DNA from: Cytobacillus firmus DS1
Lineage (GTDB): Bacteria > Bacillota > Bacilli > Bacillales > Cytobacillaceae
Reading direction: 5' to 3'
Length of the DNA: 45,522 nt
NCBI RefSeq assembly: GCF_000565285.1
Contig: NZ_APVL01000026.1
Location: 1 to 45,522 of the forward strand
How positions within the stretch are numbered: the first letter of the stretch is position 1; each line of letters opens with the position of its first letter. Shown piece by piece: positions 26,361 to 34,944 of the stretch. Under the pieces are notes generated by a model, which saw nothing but the letters and a program-made list of their open reading frames with translations, was not told the DNA's origin and made no database searches. The position numbers were made by a program, and so were the translations under genes.

Positions 26361-26422
26361 GTCAAGCTTTATTCTAATACTCGTAGGACAAAACAACCAA
26401 TTTTCTTAGGGGGAATTCAGGA

Positions 26423-27391
26423 ATGAAACGTCTTAAAAAAATGAGCCTTTTATTAATGCTGGCGGCTGTAATGGCATTCACTGCAGCTTGTGGAGGCGGA
26501 GATACAAATGAAGGTGCAAGCGGAAATGGCGAAAATAATGAAGAGCTGGAAGGCAGTGTAGTAATAGATGGTTCTGGAACAGTTTATCCATTTATGGCAC
26601 GCATGGCTGAAAATTATATGGGAGAACAGGAGAATGTCTCTGTAGAAGTAAGCCGCTCAGGAACTTCAGCTGGCTTTAAGAAATTCCTTGCCGAAGACGG
26701 AACTGACTTTAATGATGCTTCCCGCTCAATTAAAGATGAAGAAAAGGCACAAGCTGAAGAGCTTGGAATTGATGTACAGGAAATGAAGGTTGCTTTAGAC
26801 GGAATTACTATCGTAATTAACAAAGAAAATGATTGGGCTAAAGAGCTTACACAACAAGAAGTTGTTGATATCTTCCTTGCAAGTGCAGGAAAGAAAAAAT
26901 GGTCAGATGTTCGACCTGATTTCCCGGATGAAGAAATTCAGACATACGGCCCAAATGAAAACCACGGCACTTACGAATTTATGTTTGAGAATATTCTCGA
27001 AGAACAGGATCTTCCTGAAAATATCAACTTGCAGCAGGACTACTCAACTTTAGTGGATCTTGTATCTAAAGATAAAAATGCCATCGGATTCTTTGGCTAT
27101 GGTTACTATGACAGCAACAAAGATAAATTGACTGCAGTAAAAGTTGACTTTGGCAGCGGACCAGTTGAGCCATCATTAGATACAATCAAAGAAGACGGAG
27201 ATTATGCTCCATTTACTCGCCCGGTATTCACATACTTGAATACAAATATGGCTAAAGAAAAGCCGCAAGTGCTTGATTATGCAATCTACACAATGGAAAA
27301 TGCACAGGATGTTGCAGCAGAGACTGGATTTGCTCCATTATCTGATGAAGATATCCAGGCTTCTCTAGACGCTTTAAACGGATTGAAGTAA
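26423..27391 (+). CDS. pstS: phosphate-binding lipoprotein PstS
   Basis: Captures phosphate outside the membrane and delivers it to the PstCA channel. 322 residues: signal peptide 1-22 with lipidation cysteine C23 (TAAC), a Gly/Asn/Glu linker, then the PstS fold with DGSGTVYPF near 49-57 and SRSGTSAG near 82-89 that bind phosphate. AGGGGG precedes ATG 26423. First gene of the pst operon, directly under the Pho box. A hairpin follows it, which probably sets pstS mRNA above that of the rest. Confidence 0.95.
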   Translation: MKRLKKMSLLLMLAAVMAFTAACGGGDTNEGASGNGENNEELEGSVVIDGSGTVYPFMARMAENYMGEQENVSVEVSRSGTSAGFKKFLAEDGTDFNDASRSIKDEEKAQAEELGIDVQEMKVALDGITIVINKENDWAKELTQQEVVDIFLASAGKKKWSDVRPDFPDEEIQTYGPNENHGTYEFMFENILEEQDLPENINLQQDYSTLVDLVSKDKNAIGFFGYGYYDSNKDKLTAVKVDFGSGPVEPSLDTIKEDGDYAPFTRPVFTYLNTNMAKEKPQVLDYAIYTMENAQDVAAETGFAPLSDEDIQASLDALNGLK

Positions 27392-27407
27392 GAGGTTGAA
27401 GTATTGG

Positions 27408-27440
27408 GAAGATGAGAAGGCAAACTTCTCATCTTCTTGT
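27408..27440 (+). terminator. attenuating hairpin between pstS and pstC
   Basis: GAAGATGAGAAG (27408-27419), loop GCAAA, CTTCTCATCTTC (27425-27436): a perfect 12-bp stem but with only a short, interrupted T stretch. It fits a partial terminator or an mRNA-stabilising structure that yields more pstS transcript. Confidence 0.7.
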
Positions 27441-27517
27441 AGTGTTAAATGTTTTTCCCTGGGGAATGTAGTTAATGAGTTCTTCCTTGGATGAGAAGGC
27501 TGAAAGGGGTTTTACAC

Positions 27518-28474
27518 TTGGCAAAAAGCGCTGTTCAACACGATAATAGAAAGTTGAATGTACGAGAAATCATACAGCAAAAGAAAAAATCACGAAGTGT
27601 TAATAATTATACTGAAAAGTTAATTCCAAAAATTTTATTTGGTATCGCAGCAATCTCAGTTCTGACAACTATTGGAATTGTACTTACCCTAATTACGGAA
27701 ACAATCGCCTTTTTCAAAGACGTTCCTTTTATAGATTTTTTTACAGGCACTGAGTTAAAGCCTTTAGGAGAAAATGCTGTCTTTGGTGTTCTTCCCTTAC
27801 TGACAGGAACAATCATTTCCACACTTATCGCTATGCTTGTTGCTATTCCAGTGGGTCTGATGACAGCGATATTTTTAAGTGAATACGCATCTGAAAAAAC
27901 AAGAAAGGCATTAAAGCCTCTTCTTGAAATCCTGGCAGGTATTCCTACAATAGTTTATGGATTTTTTGCTTTTACGTTTGTAACACCTTTGCTAAGATCT
28001 TTTATTCCTGGCCTTGAACCAACAAATATTTTAAGCCCCGGGATTGTAATGGGGATCATGATTATCCCAATGGTAGCTTCCCTTTCTGAGGATGCAATGA
28101 GTTCAGTTCCAAATGCAATGAGGGAAGGTGCTCTTGCACTGGGGGCAACAAAGCTTGAGGTAACCTGGAAAGTGGTAGTACCAGCAGCTATTTCGGGCAT
28201 CATTGCTTCGTTTGTATTAGGAATTTCCAGAGCAATCGGGGAAACGATGATAGTAACTATTGCAAGCGGCAGTTCAAAAAACTTCACATTTGACGTTACT
28301 CAATCCATGCAGACTATGACTGCTTATATTGTGGAAGTAACAGGCGGGGAAGCAGCCGCAGGAACAACATTATATTACAGTCTTTATGCAGTTGCTATGA
28401 CATTGTTTGTGTTTACGTTAATTATGAACCTTCTTGCTCAGTATATCTCTCGCAGGTTCAGGGAGGAATATTAA
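27518..28474 (+). CDS. pstC: phosphate ABC transporter permease PstC
   Basis: One of two channel subunits of the high-affinity phosphate importer. 318 residues from TTG 27518 with six membrane segments, and the ABC permease EAA-type loop around EGALALGATKLEVTWKVVVP. AAAGGGG lies eight bases before TTG 27518; the ATG at 27491 has no ribosome site. One base separates its stop from the pstA start. Confidence 0.94.
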   Translation: MAKSAVQHDNRKLNVREIIQQKKKSRSVNNYTEKLIPKILFGIAAISVLTTIGIVLTLITETIAFFKDVPFIDFFTGTELKPLGENAVFGVLPLLTGTIISTLIAMLVAIPVGLMTAIFLSEYASEKTRKALKPLLEILAGIPTIVYGFFAFTFVTPLLRSFIPGLEPTNILSPGIVMGIMIIPMVASLSEDAMSSVPNAMREGALALGATKLEVTWKVVVPAAISGIIASFVLGISRAIGETMIVTIASGSSKNFTFDVTQSMQTMTAYIVEVTGGEAAAGTTLYYSLYAVAMTLFVFTLIMNLLAQYISRRFREEY

Positions 28475-28475
28475 T

Positions 28476-29360
28476 ATGAAATATGTAGATTCAGAACAAG
28501 TGCATAAAAAAATGGGCAGCCGCCTGCTTGCCAATAACCTTGCTAAAACACTCTTCTTTATGGCCACTTTATTTGGCCTTGTCGTATTAATTGTTTTGAT
28601 CTATAGGGTTCTTGCTGATGGATTAGGATGGATCAACTTGGATTTTCTGATGAACCGTTTATCGACAGATCCTGAAAGAGCCGGTATCTGGGGAGCAATA
28701 ACAGGAACACTATGGCTGATGCTTGTTGTTGCACCTGTCACGATGATTTTAGGAGTAGGCACAGCCATTTATCTTGAAGAATATGCAGCAAAGGGACGCA
28801 TTTCTTCATTTATTAAGACGAATATCTCTAACCTGGCGGGCGTGCCCTCTGTTGTATTTGGAATCCTTGGATTAACTGTTTTTGCAAGAGCATTGGATTT
28901 GGGTTCTGTTGTTCTGGCAGGAGGCCTTACGATGGCTCTGCTAGTTCTTCCTGTTGTAGTAGTTGCCAGCCAGGAAGCCATTCGTGCAGTTCCTCAATTT
29001 TTAAGAGAAGCTTCTTATGGTATGGGCGCGACAAAGTGGCAGACTATTAAAAATGTAGTCCTTCCTGCAGCTCTGCCGGGAATACTTACCGGTGTAATTC
29101 TTGCACTGTCACGGGCAATCGGCGAAACAGCGCCATTGGTTGTTATCGGTATTCCAGCATTGTTAATTCCCGTTCCAGATGGAATATTTGATAAATTTAC
29201 GATTTTGCCGGTTCAGATTTATTATTGGACAGTTGACTCTGCCCTTGTAGCAGAATATGCAAACCTGGCAGCAGCAACAATCGTTATATTATTAATTGTT
29301 TTATTCGCGATGAACTCAATAGCCATCTTAATCCGGAACAAGTTCCAAAAAAGATATTAG
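28476..29360 (+). CDS. pstA: phosphate ABC transporter permease PstA
   Basis: Second channel subunit. 294 residues, six membrane segments, EAA-type loop [28 protein letters not shown] inside the end of pstC precedes ATG 28476; an in-frame start at 28434 inside pstC is rejected. Tightly packed between pstC and pstB. Confidence 0.94.
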   Translation: MKYVDSEQVHKKMGSRLLANNLAKTLFFMATLFGLVVLIVLIYRVLADGLGWINLDFLMNRLSTDPERAGIWGAITGTLWLMLVVAPVTMILGVGTAIYLEEYAAKGRISSFIKTNISNLAGVPSVVFGILGLTVFARALDLGSVVLAGGLTMALLVLPVVVVASQEAIRAVPQFLREASYGMGATKWQTIKNVVLPAALPGILTGVILALSRAIGETAPLVVIGIPALLIPVPDGIFDKFTILPVQIYYWTVDSALVAEYANLAAATIVILLIVLFAMNSIAILIRNKFQKRY

Positions 29361-29377
29361 CCTGGGAGGTTTCTAAA

Positions 29378-30205
29378 ATGCCTGTAGTGACAGAAAAAAC
29401 AAATCCAAATGTAAAAAAAGAAAGCAAAGCTCCAAATTCAGCAGAAAACAAAAAAGTTGTTTATAATACAAAAGATCTTAACCTTTGGTATGGTGAAGGC
29501 CATGCGTTAAAAAATATAAATTTAGCCATTAATGAAAATGAAGTAACAGCAATCATCGGACCATCAGGATGCGGTAAATCCACATATATTAAAACTCTGA
29601 ACCGCATGGTTGAACTTGTGCCTTCAGTAAAAATTTCCGGCGAAATCTTATACCGGGAGCGTAATATTCTTGATAAATCATTTAAAGTGGAGGATTTAAG
29701 AACAAATGTGGGAATGGTTTTTCAAAAGCCCAATCCATTCCCAAAGTCTATTTATGAGAATGTAGCATATGGACCTAAAATTCATGGTATCCGCGATAAA
29801 AAAATCCTTGATGAGATTGTTGAGAAAAGCTTGAGGGGTGCCGCCATCTGGGACGAAGTTAAAGATCGTCTGAATCAGAATGCGTATGGACTATCCGGCG
29901 GGCAGCAGCAGCGACTTTGCATTGCACGCTGCCTTGCAATTGAACCGGATGTCATCTTAATGGATGAGCCTACATCTGCACTTGACCCTATCTCTACATT
30001 AAAAGTAGAGGAGCTGGTGCAGGAGCTTAAGGAAGAATTCAGTATCATCATCGTTACTCATAATATGCAGCAGGCCGCACGTATTTCCGATAAAACAGCT
30101 TTCTTCTTAAACGGTGAAATAATCGAGTTTGCCGATACTGATAAGATATTCTCTACCCCTTCAGATAAGCGGACTGAGGATTATATCACTGGACGATTCG
30201 GCTGA
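29378..30205 (+). CDS. pstB: phosphate ABC transporter ATPase PstB
   Basis: Powers the Pst importer. 275 residues: Walker [10 protein letters not shown] at 61-69, Q-loop [10 protein letters not shown] (the phosphate-importer version), signature LSGGQQQR, Walker [14 protein letters not shown]-loop VTHN. The first 28 residues are a polar extension. GGGAGG precedes the ATG. B. subtilis has two consecutive pstB genes here (pstBA, pstBB); this window has only one, followed by phoU. Confidence 0.96.
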   Translation: MPVVTEKTNPNVKKESKAPNSAENKKVVYNTKDLNLWYGEGHALKNINLAINENEVTAIIGPSGCGKSTYIKTLNRMVELVPSVKISGEILYRERNILDKSFKVEDLRTNVGMVFQKPNPFPKSIYENVAYGPKIHGIRDKKILDEIVEKSLRGAAIWDEVKDRLNQNAYGLSGGQQQRLCIARCLAIEPDVILMDEPTSALDPISTLKVEELVQELKEEFSIIIVTHNMQQAARISDKTAFFLNGEIIEFADTDKIFSTPSDKRTEDYITGRFG

Positions 30206-30265
30206 TTATACTGGTTGGCTTTAACAATTTAATCATTACTTATAGGATGAAGGGGGATTACATTA

Positions 30266-30925
30266 ATGGTAGTACGTGAGAGGTTTGAATACGATCTGCA
30301 AGAGCTTCAAAAGAAATTGATTGAAATTGGCAATTTTGCAGGAGAGGCCCTGCATAGATCAGTTGAAGCACTTGAAAATCAAAACATTGAATTAGCGCTT
30401 GAAATCATTGATGACGACAATCAGGCTGATCTTCTATATGAGGAAATAAATGATTTAGCCATTCTGTTAATTGCTAAACAGCAGCCAGTGGCTATTGACC
30501 TCCGCCGCATCATTGTGGCTATAAAGATCGCAACAGACATTGAAAGAATTGCAGACTTTGGAGTGAATATTGCGAAATCCACCATACGGATTGGGTCAGA
30601 ACCGCTAATTAAGCCGATTGAACATATTAAGAAAATGTATGAAATTTCAACTGAAATGTTGCGTCTATCACTGGAAGCTTTCACTGAAGAAGATACTGCA
30701 AAAGCCAAAAAAGTTGCCGATATGGATGATCAGGTCGATGACCTCTATGGTGAAACCATTAAAGAGCTGCTGCAAATCAATCTGCAGAAACCGGAATACC
30801 TGCCGCAGATCACCCAGCTTTCATTTATTTGCCGTTATTTAGAAAGAGCAGCTGACCATGTTACGAATATTTCTGAACATATTTTTTATTTGGTTAAAGG
30901 ACGTCAGTATGATTTAAATAATTAA
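30266..30925 (+). CDS. phoU: phosphate transport regulator PhoU
   Basis: Links phosphate import status to the PhoR kinase and restrains Pst activity. 219 residues in two similar three-helix bundles; the metal-binding E/DxxxD patterns appear in ATDIERIADFGVNIAK (first half) and CRYLERAADHVTNISE (second half). AAGGGGG precedes ATG 30266. Last gene of the pst operon. B. subtilis lacks phoU at this site, so this arrangement follows the more common Firmicutes form. Its stop codon abuts a repeat element. Confidence 0.94.
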   Translation: MVVRERFEYDLQELQKKLIEIGNFAGEALHRSVEALENQNIELALEIIDDDNQADLLYEEINDLAILLIAKQQPVAIDLRRIIVAIKIATDIERIADFGVNIAKSTIRIGSEPLIKPIEHIKKMYEISTEMLRLSLEAFTEEDTAKAKKVADMDDQVDDLYGETIKELLQINLQKPEYLPQITQLSFICRYLERAADHVTNISEHIFYLVKGRQYDLNN

Positions 30926-31080
30926 CAAGAAAAGCGGAAGTGCCTTGCCCACGAGGAACGCAGACTAAGGTCGCCACGTCCTGTGGCAACGTCTGCATGA
31001 CCCGCATCCTCTAAAAAAGCTGTCGCTTTTGGTCCTGCGATGATTATGCTGACGAAGCCTTCCTTGTCTGCGGGCCTCTA
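30926..31080 (+). repeat. structured Bacillus intergenic repeat, copy 2
   Basis: It begins directly after the phoU stop with CAAGAAAAGCGGAAGTGCC then TTGCCCA, matching the minus strand of the element at 8587-8680 over its first part. It then folds as nested stems: GAGGA (30953-30957) with TCCTC (31007-31011), GCAGAC (30960-30965) with GTCTGC (30991-30996), GCCAC (30973-30977) with GTGGC (30983-30987). A further hairpin AAAAGC (31015-31020), TGTC, GCTTTT (31025-31030) could help terminate the pst transcript. Confidence 0.65.
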
Positions 31081-31087
31081 TACAGTA

Positions 31088-31123
31088 AAAAAGCTAAAAG
31101 GAATCTTATCCTTTTAGCTTTTT
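31088..31123. terminator. bidirectional terminator between the pst operon and yqzC
   Basis: AAAAAGCTAAAAGGA (31088-31102), loop ATCTTA, TCCTTTTAGCTTTTT (31109-31123): a perfect 15-bp stem. The right arm overlaps the yqzC stop codon. Confidence 0.9.
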
Positions 31124-31596
31124 GTTATGATTTTAGCAATTTCTTTATAGCTCATATTTTGGGTCAGTTCAAATGTGCCCAGCTGTATTTTTTTGCTGAA
31201 CCCGTATTCCTCCAGGTAATTGCCGAAGTCTGCTGCCTGATCGATAACACTTGCTTTTTCAAGCAATGCTGCGATTTCCCCGGGTGTCATGCCTCTTTCA
31301 ATGGTTAGCTTATAGACTTTCTGAGACTCTTCTTCTTGCTCCGTATTTTCCTCAGCAGGTTCTTCTTTTACTTCTTTTTTCTCATCTTGGTCTTTGGCTT
31401 CCGTCTGCTGCAAGAGGGCATATTCTTCGTCTGTTAATACTGTATAGCCATTTGCCTGCAGAAGTTTTTTTGCGCTGTTTTCATCCATTATTCTCTGTTC
31501 CGATTGCTCCGGTTTATTTAAAAAGTAGGCTGTGCCAAAAGCTATGACAGCAATAAGGATGCCAAATGCAAATGCCCGGGTATTTCTTTTATTCAT
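31114..31596 (-). CDS. yqzC: YqzC-like membrane protein with MltG-type N-terminal domain only
   Basis: 160 residues: an N-terminal membrane anchor (about 7-26), a Glu/Lys/Gln-rich linker (60-92), and a C-terminal domain KVYKLTIERGMTPGEIAALLEKASVI...LGTFELTQNMSYKEIAKII-like, which resembles the small LysM-like subdomain of the endolytic transglycosylase MltG (YceG). The MltG catalytic domain with its glutamate is absent, so it cannot be a transglycosylase by itself. Overlaps the end of yqzD by eight bases. The symbol rests on recalled synteny (pst - yqzC - yqzD). Confidence 0.75.
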   Translation of the reverse strand: MNKRNTRAFAFGILIAVIAFGTAYFLNKPEQSEQRIMDENSAKKLLQANGYTVLTDEEYALLQQTEAKDQDEKKEVKEEPAEENTEQEEESQKVYKLTIERGMTPGEIAALLEKASVIDQAADFGNYLEEYGFSKKIQLGTFELTQNMSYKEIAKIITKS

Positions 31597-31981
31597 AGGA
31601 ATGGCCCCTAAATTTCATTTCTGTTTGAATGGTCCTTACTTCTTCAGGAGAGAGCGATGATTGTCTTGCAATTTGTTCTACTGACAGCCCTTGCCTGGTC
31701 AGCAGCATCACCTGATTTTTTATAATTTCATGAACTTCCCTTTTTTCAGCAGAATGAATAGAAGATTCTGCAGGAACGTGCTGAATAAAGGGTTCATCCG
31801 CCACCAGCAGTTCTTCTTCCAATACTTTTAATTTCTTTTTAATCTGATACATTTCCTGAATTTGCTGCATGGACATTTGGTCCATTTCATCGCGCAGCTC
31901 TTTATAAGGATCTCTCAAGAACACTGAAAGAATTAATAGTCCTATAGATATTATCAATAATGACAGCAAGATTGATTCCAA
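31589..31981 (-). CDS. yqzD: YqzD-like membrane protein with coiled coil and HTH-like tail
   Basis: 130 residues: one N-terminal membrane segment (about 3-21), a helical charged region (25-60, MDQMSMQQIQEMYQIKKKLK) likely forming a coiled coil, and a C-terminal LLTRQGLSVEQIARQSSLSPEEVRTI segment resembling a helix-turn-helix. This architecture is also seen in SwrB-type proteins. TTG 31981 follows GAGGTGA. Translationally coupled to yqzC. Function unknown. Confidence 0.72.
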   Translation of the reverse strand: MESILLSLLIISIGLLILSVFLRDPYKELRDEMDQMSMQQIQEMYQIKKKLKVLEEELLVADEPFIQHVPAESSIHSAEKREVHEIIKNQVMLLTRQGLSVEQIARQSSLSPEEVRTIQTEMKFRGHSYE

Positions 31982-32297
31982 TAAAAGTCACCTCTAATTC
32001 ATTGCACAGAAGTATTTTACCATCAAAATTGACAAATTTCGATATATAATCCATAAACAGGTGAAATTTAAAGATTCTTGTTGACTAAGCTCTGTCGAAT
32101 AAGAAGCTCAGCTAGCGATAAAAAAATTTTTTTCTATTTAAAATCGGGAAGGAATGTGCATTCGCAAGAAGCGACAATTTCCGTTCATTGTAGGTTATCC
32201 ATATCAGTGATAACATTGAGTTATATAAATAGTCATAAAATTTTGCATTTTGTCATATAGTATCCTTTTTATGAAAATAATTGCAAGAGGTGCCGTC
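31982..32297. other. divergent intergenic region between yqzD and the DUF4912 gene
   Basis: No gene is seen in these 316 bases. It contains the inverted repeat GTTATC (32194-32199), nine bases, GATAAC (32209-32214), an AT-palindrome of seven A and seven T near 32120, and several TATAAT/TATAGT-like boxes, but no promoter with correct spacing that I would defend. Confidence 0.4.
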
Positions 32298-32930
32298 ATG
32301 ATAGATGAAATTATTAAGCTTCGCCGCAGGGGGCTTTCATTTCGTAAAATTGCCAGTGAGCTTGATACAACAGTAGGAAAAGTACAGTACCAGTGGACCA
32401 AACTTATCCAAAATAAAGGGAAACGCGACAGCGGGGAGTCTTTAGGGAATTTAATTGCTGAAGAAAATCCCGTGCAAAATCAAACGAAAGATCATTTGAT
32501 ATTAACACGCTCAGCAGATGATAAGGTAAAAGTATCCTGGAGATTACCTATTCAGAAAGAGAAGCTGCTATCACTATACTTGAACGAGCCTGCCTCTTCC
32601 TTGAGAAAATCTTTAAGAATCTATAATGTTACCGGGGTTATTTTTGATGGAGCCAATGGAGTCTGTGATCATGAAGTTATCCTGTCCGATCAATCTGAAT
32701 GGACCTTTAAAGGGCTCAAACCCGGAAAGGTGTATTGTGTAGAGCTGGGCATTAAAATAACAGATACTCATTTCTTCCCATTATTGCGCTCAGAAGCACT
32801 GCATACTTCTGAGGAATTACCCTGCCATTCACACGGAAAATATGAATCTGAGGTTCAGCCTGAATGGACTGTGAATGTGAGTACATACACCTATTATGAA
32901 TCAGTGAGTGAAGGAGAAGGTAAAGAATGA
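32298..32930 (+). CDS. DUF4912 protein with N-terminal HTH-like segment
   Basis: 210 residues. Residues 1-35 (KLRRRGLSFRKIASELDTTV then GKVQYQW) read as a helix-turn-helix; the rest matches DUF4912, a beta-rich domain with VSWRLP, LRIYNVTG and FKGLKPGKVYCVELG. ATG 32298 follows AGAGGTG at good spacing; an earlier in-frame start at 32250 lacks a ribosome site. It overlaps the following glycosyltransferase by four bases (ATGA), so the two act in one operon. In other bacteria DUF4912 genes tend to neighbour alpha-glucan enzymes; a role in polysaccharide binding or regulation is inference. Confidence 0.8.
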   Translation: MIDEIIKLRRRGLSFRKIASELDTTVGKVQYQWTKLIQNKGKRDSGESLGNLIAEENPVQNQTKDHLILTRSADDKVKVSWRLPIQKEKLLSLYLNEPASSLRKSLRIYNVTGVIFDGANGVCDHEVILSDQSEWTFKGLKPGKVYCVELGIKITDTHFFPLLRSEALHTSEELPCHSHGKYESEVQPEWTVNVSTYTYYESVSEGEGKE

Positions 32931-34162
32931 TGGACGCGGTAACTTCAGAACTAAATAATAATAGTTTCATTAACGATAAACCTAAAATCCTTCTTCTTAC
33001 CTGGGAGTATCCTCCCCATGTGGTAGGCGGTTTATCAAGGCATGTGTACGGACTTGCCGGAGGATTAAAACAGGATTATGAGGTTCATATACTGACTGCT
33101 AATCCCGGCACTCTTTCCAGCTATGAACGTATAAACGGTATCAATATACACCGGGTTAAGCCGCTAAATGAAAAAGATCCTAACTTTCTGCACTGGATTT
33201 TGGGATTGAATTTGGCAATGGAGCAAAAAGCTGCTGAACTGTCATCCTTTCACCACTTTGAAATCATTCATGCACATGATTGGCTTGTAGGTGCATGCGG
33301 CCTGTCCTTAAAGGAGAGCTTGCACTGCCCTTTAATTACGACTATACATGCAACAGAGTATGGAAGGAATAATGGGATATACACAGAATTGCAGAAATTT
33401 ATCCATACAAAAGAAGAGCAGCTGATTCATGGATCAGATCAAGTTATTGTCTGCAGTGAATATATGAAGGAAGAAGTACTTCACCAATTTTCAATAGCCA
33501 GTGAAAAAATATCTGTTATCGCAAACGGAATCAGCAAAGAAACACTTCTTGACGATCCTGAAAGCTTATTAGAAGGACTTCCGATAAAAAAAGGCGGAAG
33601 GCTGATATTCTCCATTGGACGGATGGTGAGGGAGAAAGGATTTGATACCTTAATCGAGGCAGCGGCTATTGTAAAAGAAAAGTATCAGAATGCTTATTTA
33701 ATCGTTGCCGGCAAAGGTCCTATGCTTGAAGCACACAGAAAACAAGCAAAAGAACTGAAAGTGGATGATGTCATACATTTTCCAGGATATATAAATGACA
33801 TGCAAAGATTAGCTCTCTTTCAGAAGTGCGAAATCGCTGTTTTTCCAAGTTACTATGAGCCATTTGGCATTGTGGCCCTCGAAGCAATGATTACCGGAAA
33901 GCCGGCGATAGTATCCAATACAGGCGGGTTAAAGGGAATCGTTAAACATGAATATTCCGGGCTGTTCATGGCCCCTGGAGATCCTCACAGCTTTGCAGAA
34001 CAGGCTTCCGCTCTCCTTGAGAACCCTAAAACCGCCGATACAATTGGCAAACAAGGTCAAAAGGTCGCAGAAAGCCTATTCAGCTGGAGACGCATTGCTG
34101 ATGAAACAAAAAGAGTTTTTCAAGAAACCCGGATCAGCCAGAAGCTGGAAGACCTGGTATGA
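32927..34162 (+). CDS. yqgM: glycosyltransferase family 4, glycogen/starch-synthase-like N-terminus
   Basis: 411-residue GT-B fold enzyme. The N-terminal LLTWEYPPHVVGGLSRHVYG resembles the donor-site start of starch-synthase-like transferases, HAHDWL follows, and the C-terminal nucleotide-sugar region has the EPFGIVALEAMITGKPAIVSNTGG-type motif (EPFGIVALEA, GKPAIVSN). AAGGAGAAGG precedes ATG 32927 or 32930. Between a DUF4912 protein and an unknown protein, it probably makes an alpha-linked glucan or glycoconjugate, but neither donor nor acceptor can be read from sequence. B. subtilis yqgM is a glycosyltransferase in the same area. Confidence 0.85.
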   Translation: MMDAVTSELNNNSFINDKPKILLLTWEYPPHVVGGLSRHVYGLAGGLKQDYEVHILTANPGTLSSYERINGINIHRVKPLNEKDPNFLHWILGLNLAMEQKAAELSSFHHFEIIHAHDWLVGACGLSLKESLHCPLITTIHATEYGRNNGIYTELQKFIHTKEEQLIHGSDQVIVCSEYMKEEVLHQFSIASEKISVIANGISKETLLDDPESLLEGLPIKKGGRLIFSIGRMVREKGFDTLIEAAAIVKEKYQNAYLIVAGKGPMLEAHRKQAKELKVDDVIHFPGYINDMQRLALFQKCEIAVFPSYYEPFGIVALEAMITGKPAIVSNTGGLKGIVKHEYSGLFMAPGDPHSFAEQASALLENPKTADTIGKQGQKVAESLFSWRRIADETKRVFQETRISQKLEDLV

Positions 34163-34225
34163 TGTATTTTATTTTACCTGCCATTGAAATGCAGTTAAAA
34201 AAATTATAGAAAAAGGTGCATAAAG

Positions 34226-34867
34226 ATGAATACATTAAATTGGATTCAATCTGATGTTTATGAAGAAATGGAGAAAGCGCCGATCGGGAAATTGAGAATG
34301 ATTCCCGGATTATGGATAGACGGGAAAACTTACTGGTTGGAAAATGTCAGTAAAGAAATGTTTCCTGATGAACATATTTCTGTTCAAATTAAAACAGAAA
34401 ATATCCACTCCAAAATTTCCTATTTTAGATGCTATATTACGAACCATGCGGACGAGCCCAGAACGATTAAGCTTTTATTGCAGCACAGACATGAGTTTTC
34501 CTCCCGTGAACACCTTTCATTTATTTCACCTGCAGAAAATGTCATCTTTCATATGGCTGATTCCAGGCTGTTTTTGGTTAACGGCCAGCTAAACGGCAAA
34601 AAAATGGAAGAGTGTACGATACAGCCATACTGGAACATTTTCAGTGACCAAATTTGGAACTGCAAAAAGAAAGGAACATTAAAATACCACCCTATGGCAA
34701 AGGGCAATGCAATAAGCATCTTCGCACTTAATGCAGTATTTAATGGCAGAGGAACAGCAGAAGGGGAGTCATGGATTATCAACGGAAACAGCAAATCAGA
34801 AACGTTACAGTATAACAGCCTGCTCATAGACAGGATTAAAGAGGATACTTTTAAAAAAACGTACTAG
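34226..34867 (+). CDS. hypothetical protein in the glycosyltransferase operon
   Basis: I do not recognise this 213-residue protein. It has no signal peptide or membrane segment. It is rich in aromatic residues (PGLWIDGKTYWLEN, FYF-like stretches) with alternating beta-strand patterns, for example YFRCYITNHADEPRTIKLLL, which recalls an immunoglobulin-like beta-sandwich. AAAGGTG precedes ATG 34226. It is 63 bases after the glycosyltransferase, with no terminator between, so it is probably the third gene of the same operon. Carbohydrate binding is only a guess. Confidence 0.7.
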   Translation: MNTLNWIQSDVYEEMEKAPIGKLRMIPGLWIDGKTYWLENVSKEMFPDEHISVQIKTENIHSKISYFRCYITNHADEPRTIKLLLQHRHEFSSREHLSFISPAENVIFHMADSRLFLVNGQLNGKKMEECTIQPYWNIFSDQIWNCKKKGTLKYHPMAKGNAISIFALNAVFNGRGTAEGESWIINGNSKSETLQYNSLLIDRIKEDTFKKTY

Positions 34868-34944
34868 CATTTCGATTTAAAAAATGATATTATAGAAAAG
34901 TCGTATGAACGAACTAGTTTGAACATAGTTTGGAGGGAAATTAC

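Noticed and set aside
32029..32050. TTGACA and TATAAT between yqzD and the DUF4912 gene
   Set aside because: Spacing is ten bases, not 16-18, so the pair is not a credible promoter.
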